Translations under genes and position numbers: made by a program
The notes under the pieces: model-generated
Told to the model about the DNA's origin: nothing
Seen by the model: the letters and a program-made list of their open reading frames with translations, nothing else
The model's database searches: none
Shown here: positions 34,279 to 43,725 of the stretch, piece by piece
How positions within the stretch are numbered: position 1 is the stretch's first letter
Layout of the letters: every line of letters starts with the position of its first letter
NCBI RefSeq assembly: GCF_004361735.1
Contig: NZ_SNVV01000004.1
Location: 186,001 to 250,000 of the forward strand
DNA from: Azoarcus indigens
Lineage (GTDB): Bacteria; Pseudomonadota; Gammaproteobacteria; Burkholderiales; Rhodocyclaceae
Length of the DNA: 64,000 bases
Direction: 5' to 3'

Positions 34279-34670
34279 GCCTCGGCGGCGGTGAGGAAGA
34301 CGTGGAAGGGCGTGCCATGCTCCCGCCACAGCTCGGCCGCCTCGGCGAGGATCTCGAGCAGGGTTTCCCAGCTGGAGGGGTCGGCGCTGCGCAGCTGCCG
34401 GCTGCGAGACAGCACGATGAGGTAGCCCTCAGCGGCCAGCCAAGAGAGATCGCCCAGGCAGTCGGCAAGGGCGTCCCAGTTGTGGCCGAACCAGTCCGGG
34501 AAATCCAGGGTGCCGGCGAGGCGGGCCAATAGCCCGGGCTTGTCGACGCAGCCCTCCAGATCGACGGTGAAGGCGCTCAGGCCGGCCGCCCGGCATTGCG
34601 CCGGCGGCGGCAGAGGATCGCCTTCAGGATGGATGCCATTGTGCGCGGCGGAGAGTATGGGGTCGGTCAT
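34275..34670 (-). CDS. Barstar-family ribonuclease inhibitor
   Basis: A 131-residue cytoplasmic protein, with no signal peptide. After a 30-residue leader it has SAFTVDLEGCVDKPGLLARL, then DFPDWFGHNWDALADCLGDL, the clear barstar motif (F-P-x-[YW]-F-G-x-N-W-D-A-L-x-D-x-L) whose Asp and aromatic residues plug the active site of barnase-like RNases. The end has LWREHGTPFHVFL. It is coupled by 4-base overlaps to the RNase gene upstream and to nudB downstream. It is the immunity partner of the exported ribonuclease; binding is inferred from family. Confidence 0.93.
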   Translation of the reverse strand: MTDPILSAAHNGIHPEGDPLPPPAQCRAAGLSAFTVDLEGCVDKPGLLARLAGTLDFPDWFGHNWDALADCLGDLSWLAAEGYLIVLSRSRQLRSADPSSWETLLEILAEAAELWREHGTPFHVFLTAAEA

Positions 34671-35020
34671 GGCGCGGGGGTGATGCGGCGGAAGCTGCGG
34701 TAATGGTCTTCGGTGTAGTAGAAGACCTCGGGCGGTGTGCCGCCGGCGACGATGCGGCGGGCGCCGCGGTTCTGCGCGCCGGGCGTCGGGACGGTGAACT
34801 CGCGGTAGTAGCCGCGCTCGGCCTTGGGCAGCAGGCCTTCGCGGTTCTGGAAGACGGTGCCGTCCTTGCGGTAAGGGTAGGGGCCGCCGCGGGCGATCAG
34901 TGCCAGCGTGGCATGGGCTTCCGGCGGCAGATCGGCGGCGCGGCCGGCATCGGAGGTGGCGGGGCCGCAGCCGGCAAGGCCGAGGCAGAGCAGAAGCAGG
35001 GCGAAGAGGCGGACCAGCAT
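34667..35020 (-). CDS. Barnase/RNase N1-T1-type ribonuclease, predicted lipoprotein
   Basis: A 117-residue protein. A signal peptide ends in the lipobox LAGC (C18), so the mature protein should be a lipoprotein. The mature part carries the microbial ribonuclease signature: GGPYPYRKDGTVFQNRE, GYYREFTVPTPG (E74, general base position), GARRIV (R88 and R89) and YTEDHYRSF (H106, general acid position). Barnase-type enzymes cut RNA after G. Its inhibitor gene follows with a 4-base overlap, as a toxin-immunity pair. Membrane anchoring is unusual, as most barnases are freely secreted. Confidence 0.9.
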   Translation of the reverse strand: MLVRLFALLLLCLGLAGCGPATSDAGRAADLPPEAHATLALIARGGPYPYRKDGTVFQNREGLLPKAERGYYREFTVPTPGAQNRGARRIVAGGTPPEVFYYTEDHYRSFRRITPAP

Positions 35021-35051
35021 TGCGGAATCGGGAGCGGTAAAGGGGTGGAGC

Positions 35052-36692
35052 TTACGCCGGGCGGCGCGGAATCCCCTGCGGGCGGATGCCGTAGCGTTGC
35101 AGCAGGCTGTGCATGAACTCGCTGATGGCCGACAGCTTGGGATAGGCCGGTGCCAGCCGGCGGGCGCGCTCGATCAGGCCGCGGGCCTGGGCGGCGAAGC
35201 GTTCGTTCCAGCCGCGGTGCTCGATGTGCCGCAGCAGGGCGAGGGCGGCGTTGAACAGCACATGCGGGTTGCCAGGCATCTTGCGGGCGGCGTTCATCAT
35301 CTCGGCGACCGCGCCGTCGTAGTCGCCGGCCCGCGCCTTCTCGGCGCCGGTGCTGATCAGGCCTTTCACCTCGGTCTGGATGCGCTGCTCGATCTGGCGC
35401 GAGAGTTCTTCCAGGCCGCGGGAGCGCAGCACCGCGCGGGTGCTTTCCACCGTCTGCTCGTCCGCGGCGTTGCGCAGGATGTCCATGACGACTTCGGTGC
35501 CCTGGTCGCCCAACTGGTTGTCGAAGCAGGCTTTGACCAGTTCCTGTTTCAGGCCGACCGAGAGGTGGCCGGCGGCGGCACTGCTCCTGGCTGCCTCCAG
35601 CAGTGCTTCCTGGGCGCGCAGCACGTCGCCGCTGCGGGCGTGGACCAAGGCGCTGGACAGGGCCTTGCACAGCTTGGCCTTGGGCATCTCGCCCATGCTC
35701 TTGTCCAGGTCGGCGATGGTGGCCTCGGCGCTTTCGAGCTTGCCTTGGTCCAGCTGCGCTTGCACCAGCCGCACATGGTCCTCCGGGTCGCGGAAGTCGG
35801 AATATTTGCCCTTGCGCACCACCTCGGCCATGGTGTTTTCGGCGGCGGCGGCGTCACCCAGGGTGAGGGCGAGTTCGCCCAGGTGGCGCAGGCGGTTCAG
35901 GCGGTGCGGCGAGCGTTTGGCCGCGGCCTCCACCACCTCGCGGGCCTCGCCGGTGCGGCCGTTCTCCTCGCGGCAGCGGGCGAGCAGATCATAGGCATCG
36001 AGGTAGAGGTCGTTTTCGGCGATGAGGTCGGTGAGGAATTCCTCCGCTTCCTCGTAGCGCTTGCGGGTGTAGAGGATGCGCGCCAGCCCCAGCCGCGCCC
36101 AGGGCGTGGTGCGGGATTCGAGGATGAGGCGGTAGAGGCTCTCCGCCTGCTCCACATGGCCCATGGCGGCGTGCAGCTCGGCCTGCAGGCGCAGGAAATC
36201 GATCAGGTACTGCGGGTATTCGTCCTGCGCCTGCTCGCAGTAGGCCACCGCTTCCACCGAGTCGCCCATCTCGATCAGCTTCCAGGCCGGCAGGAAGGCC
36301 TCGCGCTTGTCGAAGGCGCGTTGCAGGCGGGCACGCAGGGTTTCGGCGGTGAGCGGCTTGAGAATGTAGTCGTTGGGGGCGAGTTCGGCGGCGCTGACGA
36401 CGCGCTCATAGTTGCGCTCGCCGGTGATCATGATGAACAGCGTGTCCAGCGGAATGATCTCGTGGTTGCGCAGGTCTTCGAGCAGGTGCTGGCCGTCCTG
36501 CCCCTCGCCGAGGTGGTACTCGCACAGCAGCAGGTTGTAGCGGCGCTCGCGCAGCCGGCGCACCGCCATGCCGGCGGAAGCGGCGAACTGCACCTGTTCC
36601 AGGCCGATGGAGGCCAGCATGGTGCGCAGCTGCGCGCGCATGGTGGGCTGGCTTTCTATGACCAGGACGGAGATACCGGCAAGAGAGGCCAT
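35052..36692 (-). CDS. Response-regulator receiver domain fused to TPR-like repeats
   Basis: A 546-residue protein. Residues 8-125 form a CheY-like receiver domain (ISVLVIESQPTMRAQLRTML, FIMITGERNYE with T90, NDYILKPL with K112). The phospho-acceptor is missing: LLLCEYHLGEG has E58 where Asp is normal, and the acidic pair is reduced. The rest is helical TPR-like repeats (AELHAAMGHVEQAESLYRLI, EEAEEFLTDLIAENDLYLDA). There is no DNA-binding output domain. Glu can mimic a phosphorylated state, so it may be a constant scaffold or be controlled by partners. It stands downstream of the aspS terminator. Confidence 0.85.
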   Translation of the reverse strand: MASLAGISVLVIESQPTMRAQLRTMLASIGLEQVQFAASAGMAVRRLRERRYNLLLCEYHLGEGQDGQHLLEDLRNHEIIPLDTLFIMITGERNYERVVSAAELAPNDYILKPLTAETLRARLQRAFDKREAFLPAWKLIEMGDSVEAVAYCEQAQDEYPQYLIDFLRLQAELHAAMGHVEQAESLYRLILESRTTPWARLGLARILYTRKRYEEAEEFLTDLIAENDLYLDAYDLLARCREENGRTGEAREVVEAAAKRSPHRLNRLRHLGELALTLGDAAAAENTMAEVVRKGKYSDFRDPEDHVRLVQAQLDQGKLESAEATIADLDKSMGEMPKAKLCKALSSALVHARSGDVLRAQEALLEAARSSAAAGHLSVGLKQELVKACFDNQLGDQGTEVVMDILRNAADEQTVESTRAVLRSRGLEELSRQIEQRIQTEVKGLISTGAEKARAGDYDGAVAEMMNAARKMPGNPHVLFNAALALLRHIEHRGWNERFAAQARGLIERARRLAPAYPKLSAISEFMHSLLQRYGIRPQGIPRRPA

Positions 36693-36782
36693 GTTCTTGG
36701 TCGTATCGGGCGTAAGCGGCCGGGGCTGGCTGGAAAAGCTTACGGCAAATCCGGGGGCGGGCTGAAGGCCCGCCGGACGAAA

Positions 36783-36811
36783 AAAAAGCGGATGGGATTC
36801 ATCCGCTTTTT
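36783..36811 (-). terminator. Rho-independent terminator after aspS
   Basis: A 12-base stem (36783-36794 with 36800-36811), 5-base loop, with eight consecutive T on the minus strand (complement of 36787-36780). It lies 19 bases after the aspS stop and separates aspS from the receiver/TPR gene. Confidence 0.92.
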
Positions 36812-36830
36812 ATCGGGGGGCCGGCAAGGA

Positions 36831-38630
36831 TCAGTCGCGGGCGACTTCCACCTGGGTTTCCACCTTCTGACGCAGGCGGATGTGCAACTCGCGCAGCTGC
36901 TTCTCGTCCACCTCGCCCGGGGCGTCGGTGAGCAGGCACTGGGCGCGCTGGGTTTTGGGGAAGGCGATGACGTCGCGGATGGATTCAGCACCGGCCATCA
37001 TGGTGACCACCCGATCCAGGCCAAAGGCCAGGCCGCCGTGCGGCGGCGCGCCGTACTTCAGCGCATCCAGCAGGAAGCCGAACTTGACCTGCTGCTCCTC
37101 GGCACCAATGTTGAGCGCCTCGAACACCTTAGCCTGCACGTCGGCGCGGTGGATACGCACCGAGCCGCCGCCGATCTCCCAGCCGTTGAGGGCGAGGTCA
37201 TAGGCCTTGGCGACGCAGGCGCCCGGGTCGGTGGCGAGCAGGTCCACGTGCTCGTCCTTCGGGCTGGTGAAGGGGTGGTGGCAGGCGGTCCAGCGCTTGT
37301 CGTCCTCGTCGTACTCGAACATCGGGAAGTCCACCACCCACAGCGGGCGCCAGGTCTCGCCGGTGACGTAGCCCTTCTCGTGGCCGAGCTTGGTGCGCAG
37401 CGCGCCCATGGCGTCGTTCACTACCTTGGCCTTGTCGGCGCCGAAGAAGATGAGGTCGCCGGACTGGGCGCCGGTGCGCTCCAGCACGGTGCGCAGCGCG
37501 GTTTCGTTGAGGTTCTTGACGATGGGCGACTGCAGGCCTTCCTCATTCACCTTGGTGACATCGTTCACCTTGATGTAGGCCAGGCCCTTGGCGCCGTAGA
37601 TGCCGACGAACTTGGTGTACTCGTCGATCTCTCCCCGGCTCAGGCTGGCGCCGCCAGGCACCCGCATGGCGGCGACGCGGCCGCCGCTGTTGGCCGGGCC
37701 GGAGAAGACCTTGAAGGCGACGTCCTGCATGGCGTCGGTGACTTCGGTCAGCTCCAGGGTGACGCGCAGGTCAGGCTTGTCCGAGCCGAAGCGACGCATC
37801 GCTTCAGCGTAGGTCATGCGCGGGAAGGGGCTGGGCAGCTCCACCGCCAGGGCTTCCTTGAACACGAAGCGGATCATGTCTTCCATGATCGCGGTGATCT
37901 CGGTCTCGTTCAGGAAGGAGGTTTCGATATCGACCTGGGTGAATTCCGGCTGGCGGTCGGCACGCAGGTCCTCGTCGCGGAAGCACTTGGTGATCTGGTA
38001 GTAGCGGTCGAAGCCGGCGACCATCAGCAGTTGCTTGAAGAGCTGCGGCGACTGCGGCAGGGCGAAGAATTGCCCCGGGTGCACGCGGGACGGCACCAGG
38101 TAGTCGCGCGCGCCCTCTGGCGTGCTCTTGGTCAGCATCGGCGTTTCGATGTCGATAAAGCCGGCGCCATCCAGGAAACGGCGGAAGGCCATCGCGACCT
38201 TGTAGCGCAGCATCAGGTTCTTCTGCATCTGCGGGCGGCGCAGGTCGATCACCCGGTTGGCCAGGCGCACCGTTTCCGACAGGTTGTCGTCGTCGAGCTG
38301 GAACGGCGGGGTGACCGAGGCGTTCAGGATCTGGATGTCGTGGCACAGCACCTCGATCTCGCCAGAGGTGAGGTTGGCGTTCTCGGTGCCGGCCGGGCGG
38401 CGGCGCACCTTGCCGCTCATCTGCAGCACGAACTCGTTGCGCACCGACTCGGCGATCTTGAACATATCGGCACGGTCCGGATCGCAGACGACCTGGACCA
38501 GGCCCTCGCGGTCGCGCAGGTCGATGAAGATGACGCCGCCGTGGTCGCGGCGGCGATGCACCCAGCCGTTCAGCGTGACGATCTGGTCAAGGTCGGCGGC
38601 GGTGACTTTTCCGCAGTAATGAGTTCGCAT
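36831..38630 (-). CDS. aspS: Aspartate-tRNA ligase
   Basis: 599 residues from ATG 38630 ([16 protein letters not shown], the usual N-terminus; an ATG 18 bases upstream is not needed). The OB-fold anticodon domain begins [21 protein letters not shown]. Class II motif 2 is [16 protein letters not shown] and motif 3 is [11 protein letters not shown] near the end. The GAD insertion typical of bacterial AspRS is present in the middle (GKVRRRP to FMFEYDEDD). The length is standard. It charges tRNA-Asp in the cytoplasm. It is the third gene of an fmdB-DUF502-aspS operon and has its own strong terminator. Confidence 0.98.
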   Translation of the reverse strand: MRTHYCGKVTAADLDQIVTLNGWVHRRRDHGGVIFIDLRDREGLVQVVCDPDRADMFKIAESVRNEFVLQMSGKVRRRPAGTENANLTSGEIEVLCHDIQILNASVTPPFQLDDDNLSETVRLANRVIDLRRPQMQKNLMLRYKVAMAFRRFLDGAGFIDIETPMLTKSTPEGARDYLVPSRVHPGQFFALPQSPQLFKQLLMVAGFDRYYQITKCFRDEDLRADRQPEFTQVDIETSFLNETEITAIMEDMIRFVFKEALAVELPSPFPRMTYAEAMRRFGSDKPDLRVTLELTEVTDAMQDVAFKVFSGPANSGGRVAAMRVPGGASLSRGEIDEYTKFVGIYGAKGLAYIKVNDVTKVNEEGLQSPIVKNLNETALRTVLERTGAQSGDLIFFGADKAKVVNDAMGALRTKLGHEKGYVTGETWRPLWVVDFPMFEYDEDDKRWTACHHPFTSPKDEHVDLLATDPGACVAKAYDLALNGWEIGGGSVRIHRADVQAKVFEALNIGAEEQQVKFGFLLDALKYGAPPHGGLAFGLDRVVTMMAGAESIRDVIAFPKTQRAQCLLTDAPGEVDEKQLRELHIRLRQKVETQVEVARD

Positions 38631-38688
38631 GGTGTGGAGTTCCGGCAATTCAGAAGGCGGCGCAGGCCGCCGGGGAAGGCAAGGTGCG

Positions 38689-39315
38689 TTATTCGTTCAA
38701 CAGCGCGGGCCGCTCGTTCAAGCGGCGCGGCGCGGGGGCGACGACGCCCATCGAGATGATGTATTTGAGGGCCTCGTCCACGCTCATTTCCAGCTCGATG
38801 ACGTCCGCCGCTGGCATCATCAGGAAGAAGCCCGAGGTCGGGTTGGGCGTGGTAGGCACATAAACGCTGACATAGTCGCCGGCCAGGTGCTGCGCTGCAT
38901 CGCCGCCGGGCTTGCCAGTCAGGAAGGCAATTGTCCAGGCGCCCTCGCGCGGGTACTGCACCAGCAAGGCCTTGCGGAAGGCTTGGCCGTTACTGGAGAA
39001 AAGCGTGTCGGAAACCTGTTTGACGCTGTAGTAGATGGATTTGACCACCGGGATCCTGGCCAGCACCGCCTCCCAAACCTGGACCAGCTTCTGCCCCAGC
39101 ACATTGGCCGCCACCAGGCCGGTGGCGAGAACGATGAGCACGCTGAGGACCAGCCCGACGCCGGGAATGTTGAAGCCGAACATCACCTTGGGCTGCACGC
39201 CTTCCGGCAGCCACAGGATGATTTGGTCCAGGGTGTTTACGATCCAGGCCAGCACCATGAAGGTGATGGCCAGGGGAATCCAGATCAGCAGGCCGGTGAT
39301 CAGATACTTTTTCAC
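38689..39315 (-). CDS. DUF502 family membrane protein
   Basis: 208 residues from GTG 39315-39313 ([19 protein letters not shown]); the longer open frame upstream overlaps fmdB and is not real. Two strong membrane segments ([20 protein letters not shown] and [20 protein letters not shown]) are followed by a cytoplasmic or periplasmic part with [19 protein letters not shown] and [16 protein letters not shown], the signature blocks of DUF502. The function is unknown. The fixed position between fmdB and aspS is common in betaproteobacteria. Confidence 0.92.
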   Translation of the reverse strand: MKKYLITGLLIWIPLAITFMVLAWIVNTLDQIILWLPEGVQPKVMFGFNIPGVGLVLSVLIVLATGLVAANVLGQKLVQVWEAVLARIPVVKSIYYSVKQVSDTLFSSNGQAFRKALLVQYPREGAWTIAFLTGKPGGDAAQHLAGDYVSVYVPTTPNPTSGFFLMMPAADVIELEMSVDEALKYIISMGVVAPAPRRLNERPALLNE

Positions 39316-39334
39316 GGGTGACCGGCGCTGCCTG

Positions 39335-39613
39335 TCAGGAAGGATGACAGGCGCAGCCACCGCCGCAGCCGGCTGCCGGCGCGCTGTCGCTGGACGACGA
39401 AGCAGAAGACGAACTGGCGGATTTGCCGCCGCCGTTCTTGAAATCGGTGGCATACCAGCCGCTGCCCTTCAGCTGGAAGCCGGCGGCAGACAACAGCTTG
39501 GTGTAGCTCTCCTTGCCGCAGGACGGGCAGGTGGAGAGCGGGGCGTCGCTCATCTTCTGCAGATGTTCTTTCTGGTACCCGCAACTCTCGCAACGATATT
39601 CATAGATAGGCAT
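39335..39613 (-). CDS. FmdB-family zinc ribbon regulatory protein
   Basis: A 92-residue protein that begins MPIYEYRCESCGYQKEHLQK, the universal FmdB start, with two CxxC pairs (CESCG, CPSCG) for one zinc ion. The core ends SGWYATDF. The tail is serine-rich and then Cys-rich (CGGGCACH), as in many betaproteobacterial members. The function of the family is not settled (putative regulator). It is the first gene of the fmdB-DUF502-aspS operon and is preceded by a 157-base gap after pilD. Confidence 0.93.
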   Translation of the reverse strand: MPIYEYRCESCGYQKEHLQKMSDAPLSTCPSCGKESYTKLLSAAGFQLKGSGWYATDFKNGGGKSASSSSASSSSDSAPAAGCGGGCACHPS

Positions 39614-39770
39614 GACGACCTCCGAAAAGGCAAGCGCGTAAGTCTAACGCAACGCAGCATCGGGAAGAAGGGAGGCTGTTCCGTCCCGTAAGCCGGCAAC
39701 ACCGGCTCCGGGGAGAGGGGCAGCTTCGCCGGGATGTGGGGGGCGAAAGCCCGGTTTTCAAGGCCGGATG

Positions 39771-40622
39771 CTACAGGCGAGCCAGGTAGTAGGCAGTGAT
39801 CGTGTCACCCCAGAACAGCGCTAGCACACCAGCTGCGGCCAGGTAGGGGCCGAAGGGGATGGGAACGTTGCGCCCATGGCGGGCGAACAGGATCAGTGCG
39901 ATGCCGACCAAGGCCCCCACCACCGACGAGAACAGGATGGTGAGCGGTAGCATCTGCCACCCCAGCCAAGCGCCGATTGCTCCCAGCAGCTTGAAGTCGC
40001 CATAGCCCATGCCTTCACGGCCGGTGAGCAGCTTGAACAGCCAGTACACCGACCACAGGGTGAGATAGCCAGCTGCTGCGCCGACCACCGCATCGGCCAG
40101 CGGGGCGTAAGTGGCGCCGAGATTCAGCAGCAGCCCGGCCCACAGCAACGCCAGTGTCAGGCTGTCCGGCAGCAACTGGGTGTCCAGGTCGATGAAGGCG
40201 AGCGCGATCATCACCCAGATGAAGAACAAGGCGCCGAGGCCGGCGGTTCCCCAGCCGAAACGCCAGGCCGCATAGCCGGATAGCGCGGCGCTCAGCAGCT
40301 CCACGATGGGGTAGCGGATACCGATGCGCGCGCCGCAGTGGCGACAGCGGCCACGCAGTACCAGATAGCTCACCACCGGGACGTTCTCGATGGCGCTGAT
40401 CTGATGGCCGCAATGGGGGCAGCTGGAGCGCGGCGTGGCCAGGTTATAGCGGGCGGAGGTCGGCGGTTCCTCACCCCGCAGCTCCGCCGCCTGCGCATGC
40501 CACTCCTGTTCCAGCATGCGGGGAAGGCGATGGATGACGACGTTGAGGAAGCTGCCGACGAACAGGCCAAGCAGGGCGGCCAGTAGGGTGAAGGCAAAAG
40601 GCTCGTGCAGGATTTCTAACAT
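39771..40622 (-). CDS. pilD: Type IV prepilin peptidase / N-methyltransferase
   Basis: A 283-residue polytopic inner membrane protein. The N-terminal part has FVGSFLNVVIHRLPRMLEQE and a cytoplasmic zinc tetracysteine (CPHCG and CRHCG). The aspartyl protease pair lies in FIDLDTQLLPD and GYGDFKLLGAIGAWLGW (GxGD). It cleaves the leader of type IV prepilins and methylates the new N-terminus. It follows pilC by 38 bases in the pilB-pilC-pilD cluster and may also serve type II secretion pseudopilins. Confidence 0.97.
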   Translation of the reverse strand: MLEILHEPFAFTLLAALLGLFVGSFLNVVIHRLPRMLEQEWHAQAAELRGEEPPTSARYNLATPRSSCPHCGHQISAIENVPVVSYLVLRGRCRHCGARIGIRYPIVELLSAALSGYAAWRFGWGTAGLGALFFIWVMIALAFIDLDTQLLPDSLTLALLWAGLLLNLGATYAPLADAVVGAAAGYLTLWSVYWLFKLLTGREGMGYGDFKLLGAIGAWLGWQMLPLTILFSSVVGALVGIALILFARHGRNVPIPFGPYLAAAGVLALFWGDTITAYYLARL

Positions 40623-40660
40623 TGACGCGTCGTGGTGAGCCGTCGGAGCGGCAGGCCGGG

Positions 40661-41899
40661 TCAGACCACCGAGCCGAGTTTGAAGATGGGCAGGTACATG
40701 GCAACCACCAGGCCGCCGATGACCGTGCCGAGGAAGACCATGATGATGGGCTCCAGCAGCTGGGACAGGCCGGCGACCGCATCATCCACTTCCTGCTCGA
40801 AGAAGTCCGCAACCTTGGCCAGCATGGAGTCGAGCTGGCCGGATTCCTCGCCGATGGACACCATCTGCACGACCATGGTGGGAAACACGTTGGCGTTCTG
40901 CATCGAGACGGTGAGGCTGGTGCCGGTGCTGACCTCGTTCTGGATCTGCTTGGTCGCGGTGAGATAGACGTAGTTGCCTGACGCTCCGCCCACCGAGTCC
41001 AGCGCTTCGACCAGGGGTACACCGGCTGCGAACATGGTGGACAGGGTGCGTGCCCAGCGGGCGACGGTGGCCTTGCGGATGATCTCGCCGATCACCGGCA
41101 TCTTCAGCACCATCCGGTCCACCGCGATCTGCATGGCGGAAGATCGTCGATAGGTGTAGGCGATGCCGACCACGGTACCGATGATGATGCCGAACACCAG
41201 ATACCAGTATGAGACGAAGAAGTCGGACATTGCGATCACCAGCTGCGTCGGCGCTGGCAGGTCCGCACCGAAGCTGGTGAACACGTTCTTGAACTCCGGG
41301 ATGACGAACAGCATCATCACCGCGACCACCAGCGCGGCGACCACCACCACCGCAATCGGGTAGAACAGGGCGGACTTGATCTTGCTCTTGATCGCCAGGA
41401 TCTTTTCTTTGTAGGTGGCGATGCGATCCAGCAGGTTGTCCAGGATGCCGGCCTGTTCGCCGGCGGCGACCAGATTGCAGAACAGCTTGTCGAAATAGAC
41501 CGGATGGCGGCTGAAGGCCTGGGACAGGTTGGAGCCGGTCTCCACGTCGGTGCGCACCTCATTCAGCAGCCGGGCGAGGCTGGGGTTACCCGAGCCCTTG
41601 ATGCCGATGTCGAAAGCCTGCAGCAGCGGCACGCCGGATTTCATCATCGTTGCCAGCTGCCGGGTGAAGAGGGCGATGTCCTTGTCGCTGATCTTGTGGC
41701 CGCGGGAGAGCTTCTGTTTCTTGACCTTGGTGACGAGGATGCCTTGCCGGCGCAGGGTGGCCTGGACCACCGCTTCGCCAGTGGCGCGCATCTCGCCACG
41801 AACGATCTTGCCGGTCTTGTCCTTGCCTTCCCAGCTGTAGAGGTCTTCCTTGGGGCCGGTGGCCGCGGGGCGGCGGGGGGCACGGCTTGCTGTGGCCAT
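40661..41899 (-). CDS. pilC: Type IV pilus inner membrane platform protein
   Basis: A 412-residue protein of the GspF/PilC family. It has two repeated cytoplasmic domains (FTRQLATMMKSGVPLLQAFD and WARTLSTMFAAGVPLVEALD) and three main membrane segments (IAVVVVAALVVAVMMLFVIP, YWYLVFGIIIGTVVGIAYTY and the C-terminal LLEPIIMVFLGTVIGGLVVA). It links the PilB motor to pilus assembly. It lies 18 bases after pilB, with pilD next, in the standard order. Confidence 0.97.
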   Translation of the reverse strand: MATASRAPRRPAATGPKEDLYSWEGKDKTGKIVRGEMRATGEAVVQATLRRQGILVTKVKKQKLSRGHKISDKDIALFTRQLATMMKSGVPLLQAFDIGIKGSGNPSLARLLNEVRTDVETGSNLSQAFSRHPVYFDKLFCNLVAAGEQAGILDNLLDRIATYKEKILAIKSKIKSALFYPIAVVVVAALVVAVMMLFVIPEFKNVFTSFGADLPAPTQLVIAMSDFFVSYWYLVFGIIIGTVVGIAYTYRRSSAMQIAVDRMVLKMPVIGEIIRKATVARWARTLSTMFAAGVPLVEALDSVGGASGNYVYLTATKQIQNEVSTGTSLTVSMQNANVFPTMVVQMVSIGEESGQLDSMLAKVADFFEQEVDDAVAGLSQLLEPIIMVFLGTVIGGLVVAMYLPIFKLGSVV

Positions 41900-41917
41900 G
41901 ATGCGCTTCCTGTTTCC

Positions 41918-43636
41918 TTATTCGTTGGTCGAAGCCAGCACTTCTTCCAGGGAAGTCACCCCCTGCCTGACCTTGAGCAGGCCGGACTGGCGCAGGTCGC
42001 GTATGCCCTCCCGCTGCGCCTGTGCGGCGATGTCCATCGAGTTGCCGTTGGTCATGATGATGTGGGCGATGTCCTCGCTGATCGGCATTACTTGATAGAT
42101 GCCGACGCGGCCCTTGTAGCCGCTGCCCTTGCAGCGTTCGCAGCCATTGGGCGCGTACGGCTGCCAGCTGCCGTCGAGGTCTTCTTCGCTGAAGCCGGCT
42201 TCGAGCAGGGCCTCGATCGGGATGTCCGCCGGCTTCTTGCAGGAACACAGGCGGCGCGCCAGACGCTGGGCGGTGATCATGATCACCGACGAGGCGATGT
42301 TGAAGGGCGCGACGCCCATGTTCTTGAGGCGTTCCAGCGTGGTCGGGGCGTCGTTGGTGTGCAGGGTGGACAGCACCAGGTGACCGGTCTGAGCGGCCTT
42401 GACCGAGATCTCCGCCGTTTCCAGGTCGCGGATTTCGCCGACCATGATGACGTCCGGATCCTGCCGCAGGAAGGCGCGCAGCGCGGCGGCGAAGGTGAGG
42501 CCGGCCTTGTCGTTCACATTGACCTGATTCACCCCCGGCAGATTGATTTCCGCCGGATCCTCGGCGGTGGAGATATTCACGCCGGCCTTGTTCAGGATGT
42601 TGAGACAGGTGTAGAGCGAAACCGTCTTGCCCGAGCCAGTGGGGCCGGTGACCAGGATCATGCCGTAGGGGCGCTGCACTGCGTCCAGCAGAGCCTTCTT
42701 CTGCTCCGGCTCGTAGCCTAGCGCGTCCACGCCCAGCATGGCGGAGCTGGGATCCAGGATACGCATGACGATCTTCTCGCCATACAGCGTGGGCAGCGTG
42801 GAGACACGGAAGTCGATGGCCTTGCTCTTGGACAGCACCAGTTTCATCCGGCCGTCCTGGGGAACCCGTTTCTCGGAGATGTCCAGGCGGGAGATGACCT
42901 TGATACGAGCGGCGATCTTCTCTTTCAGCACCAGCGGCGGCTGGGCGATCTCGCGCAGCACGCCGTCGGTGCGTACGCGGATGCGGTAATACTTCTCGTA
43001 GGGCTCGAAGTGGATGTCGGAGGCGCCTTCGTTGATGGCGTCGATCAGCACTTTCTGGATGAATTTGACGACCGGAGCGTCGTCGACCTCGTTGCTGCTG
43101 TCTTCTGCTGCTGCCTGCTCGCCGGGGGCCTCCTGCTGCAGGAGGTCCATATCGAACTCGTCGCCAGTGAGGTCCTTCAGCGTCTGCTCGGTGGATTCGG
43201 ACAGCGCCTCTGCGAGCTTGGCGAGCTTGTCCGCTTCCACGACCACCAGATCCACTTGCAGACCGGTCTGAAAGCGGATTTCGTCCAGTACCCGCATGTT
43301 CGAGGGGTCTGCCACCGCCAGCAGCAAGCGGTTCTGGCGCCGCCCCAGCGCGACCACCTGATGCTTGCTCATCAGCTTGCGGTCCACCGCGTCGCGGGGA
43401 AGGGTGCTGCGATCTACTGCGGCGAGGTCGAGTTGGGGATAGCCGAAAGTTTCAGCGGCAAAGCGGGCGACGTCCCGAGGCGCGAGCAGGCCGCGTTGGG
43501 CGACTTCGAGAAGAAAACCGTTGGTGGAACCGCTGGCGTTGGGGGCACAGGCCAGGGCGTCGGCCTCGGAAAGCCGGCCATGCTGGATCAGCGCCCGTGC
43601 AAGTCCGCTCAGCGCGGTCTGGGGGTTTGCGGCCAT
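41918..43636 (-). CDS. pilB: Type IV pilus assembly ATPase
   Basis: A 572-residue GspE-type ATPase. N-terminal regulatory domain: FLLEVAQRGLLAPRDVARFA. Walker A: LVTGPTGSGKTVSLY. Asp box and Walker B: RAFLRQDPDVIMVGEIRDLE. His box: TGHLVLSTLHTNDAPTTLE. A zinc tetracysteine (CSCKKPAD and CERCKGSGYKGR) is present. It powers pilus extension from the cytoplasm. It is the first of the pilB-pilC-pilD genes, preceded by an 89-base gap without a sigma-54 site I could confirm. Confidence 0.97.
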   Translation of the reverse strand: MAANPQTALSGLARALIQHGRLSEADALACAPNASGSTNGFLLEVAQRGLLAPRDVARFAAETFGYPQLDLAAVDRSTLPRDAVDRKLMSKHQVVALGRRQNRLLLAVADPSNMRVLDEIRFQTGLQVDLVVVEADKLAKLAEALSESTEQTLKDLTGDEFDMDLLQQEAPGEQAAAEDSSNEVDDAPVVKFIQKVLIDAINEGASDIHFEPYEKYYRIRVRTDGVLREIAQPPLVLKEKIAARIKVISRLDISEKRVPQDGRMKLVLSKSKAIDFRVSTLPTLYGEKIVMRILDPSSAMLGVDALGYEPEQKKALLDAVQRPYGMILVTGPTGSGKTVSLYTCLNILNKAGVNISTAEDPAEINLPGVNQVNVNDKAGLTFAAALRAFLRQDPDVIMVGEIRDLETAEISVKAAQTGHLVLSTLHTNDAPTTLERLKNMGVAPFNIASSVIMITAQRLARRLCSCKKPADIPIEALLEAGFSEEDLDGSWQPYAPNGCERCKGSGYKGRVGIYQVMPISEDIAHIIMTNGNSMDIAAQAQREGIRDLRQSGLLKVRQGVTSLEEVLASTNE

Positions 43637-43725
43637 GTCCCGCTCTTAACTAACTGACATTTGATCTTGCACGCCGGGCCGATTCTTGTAAAGGGCGGTG
43701 TTTCCTGGCTGTGCGGGGCATCGCG

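Noticed and set aside
34908-38759. A 1283-codon plus-strand open frame
   Set aside because: It is antisense to the barnase, receiver/TPR and aspS genes, has no recognisable protein motif and arises from GC-rich codon bias.
43637-43725. Sigma-54 promoter for pilB (GG...GC)
   Set aside because: The GG and GC are separated by 8 rather than 10 bases and the surrounding bases do not match TGGCAC/TTGC.
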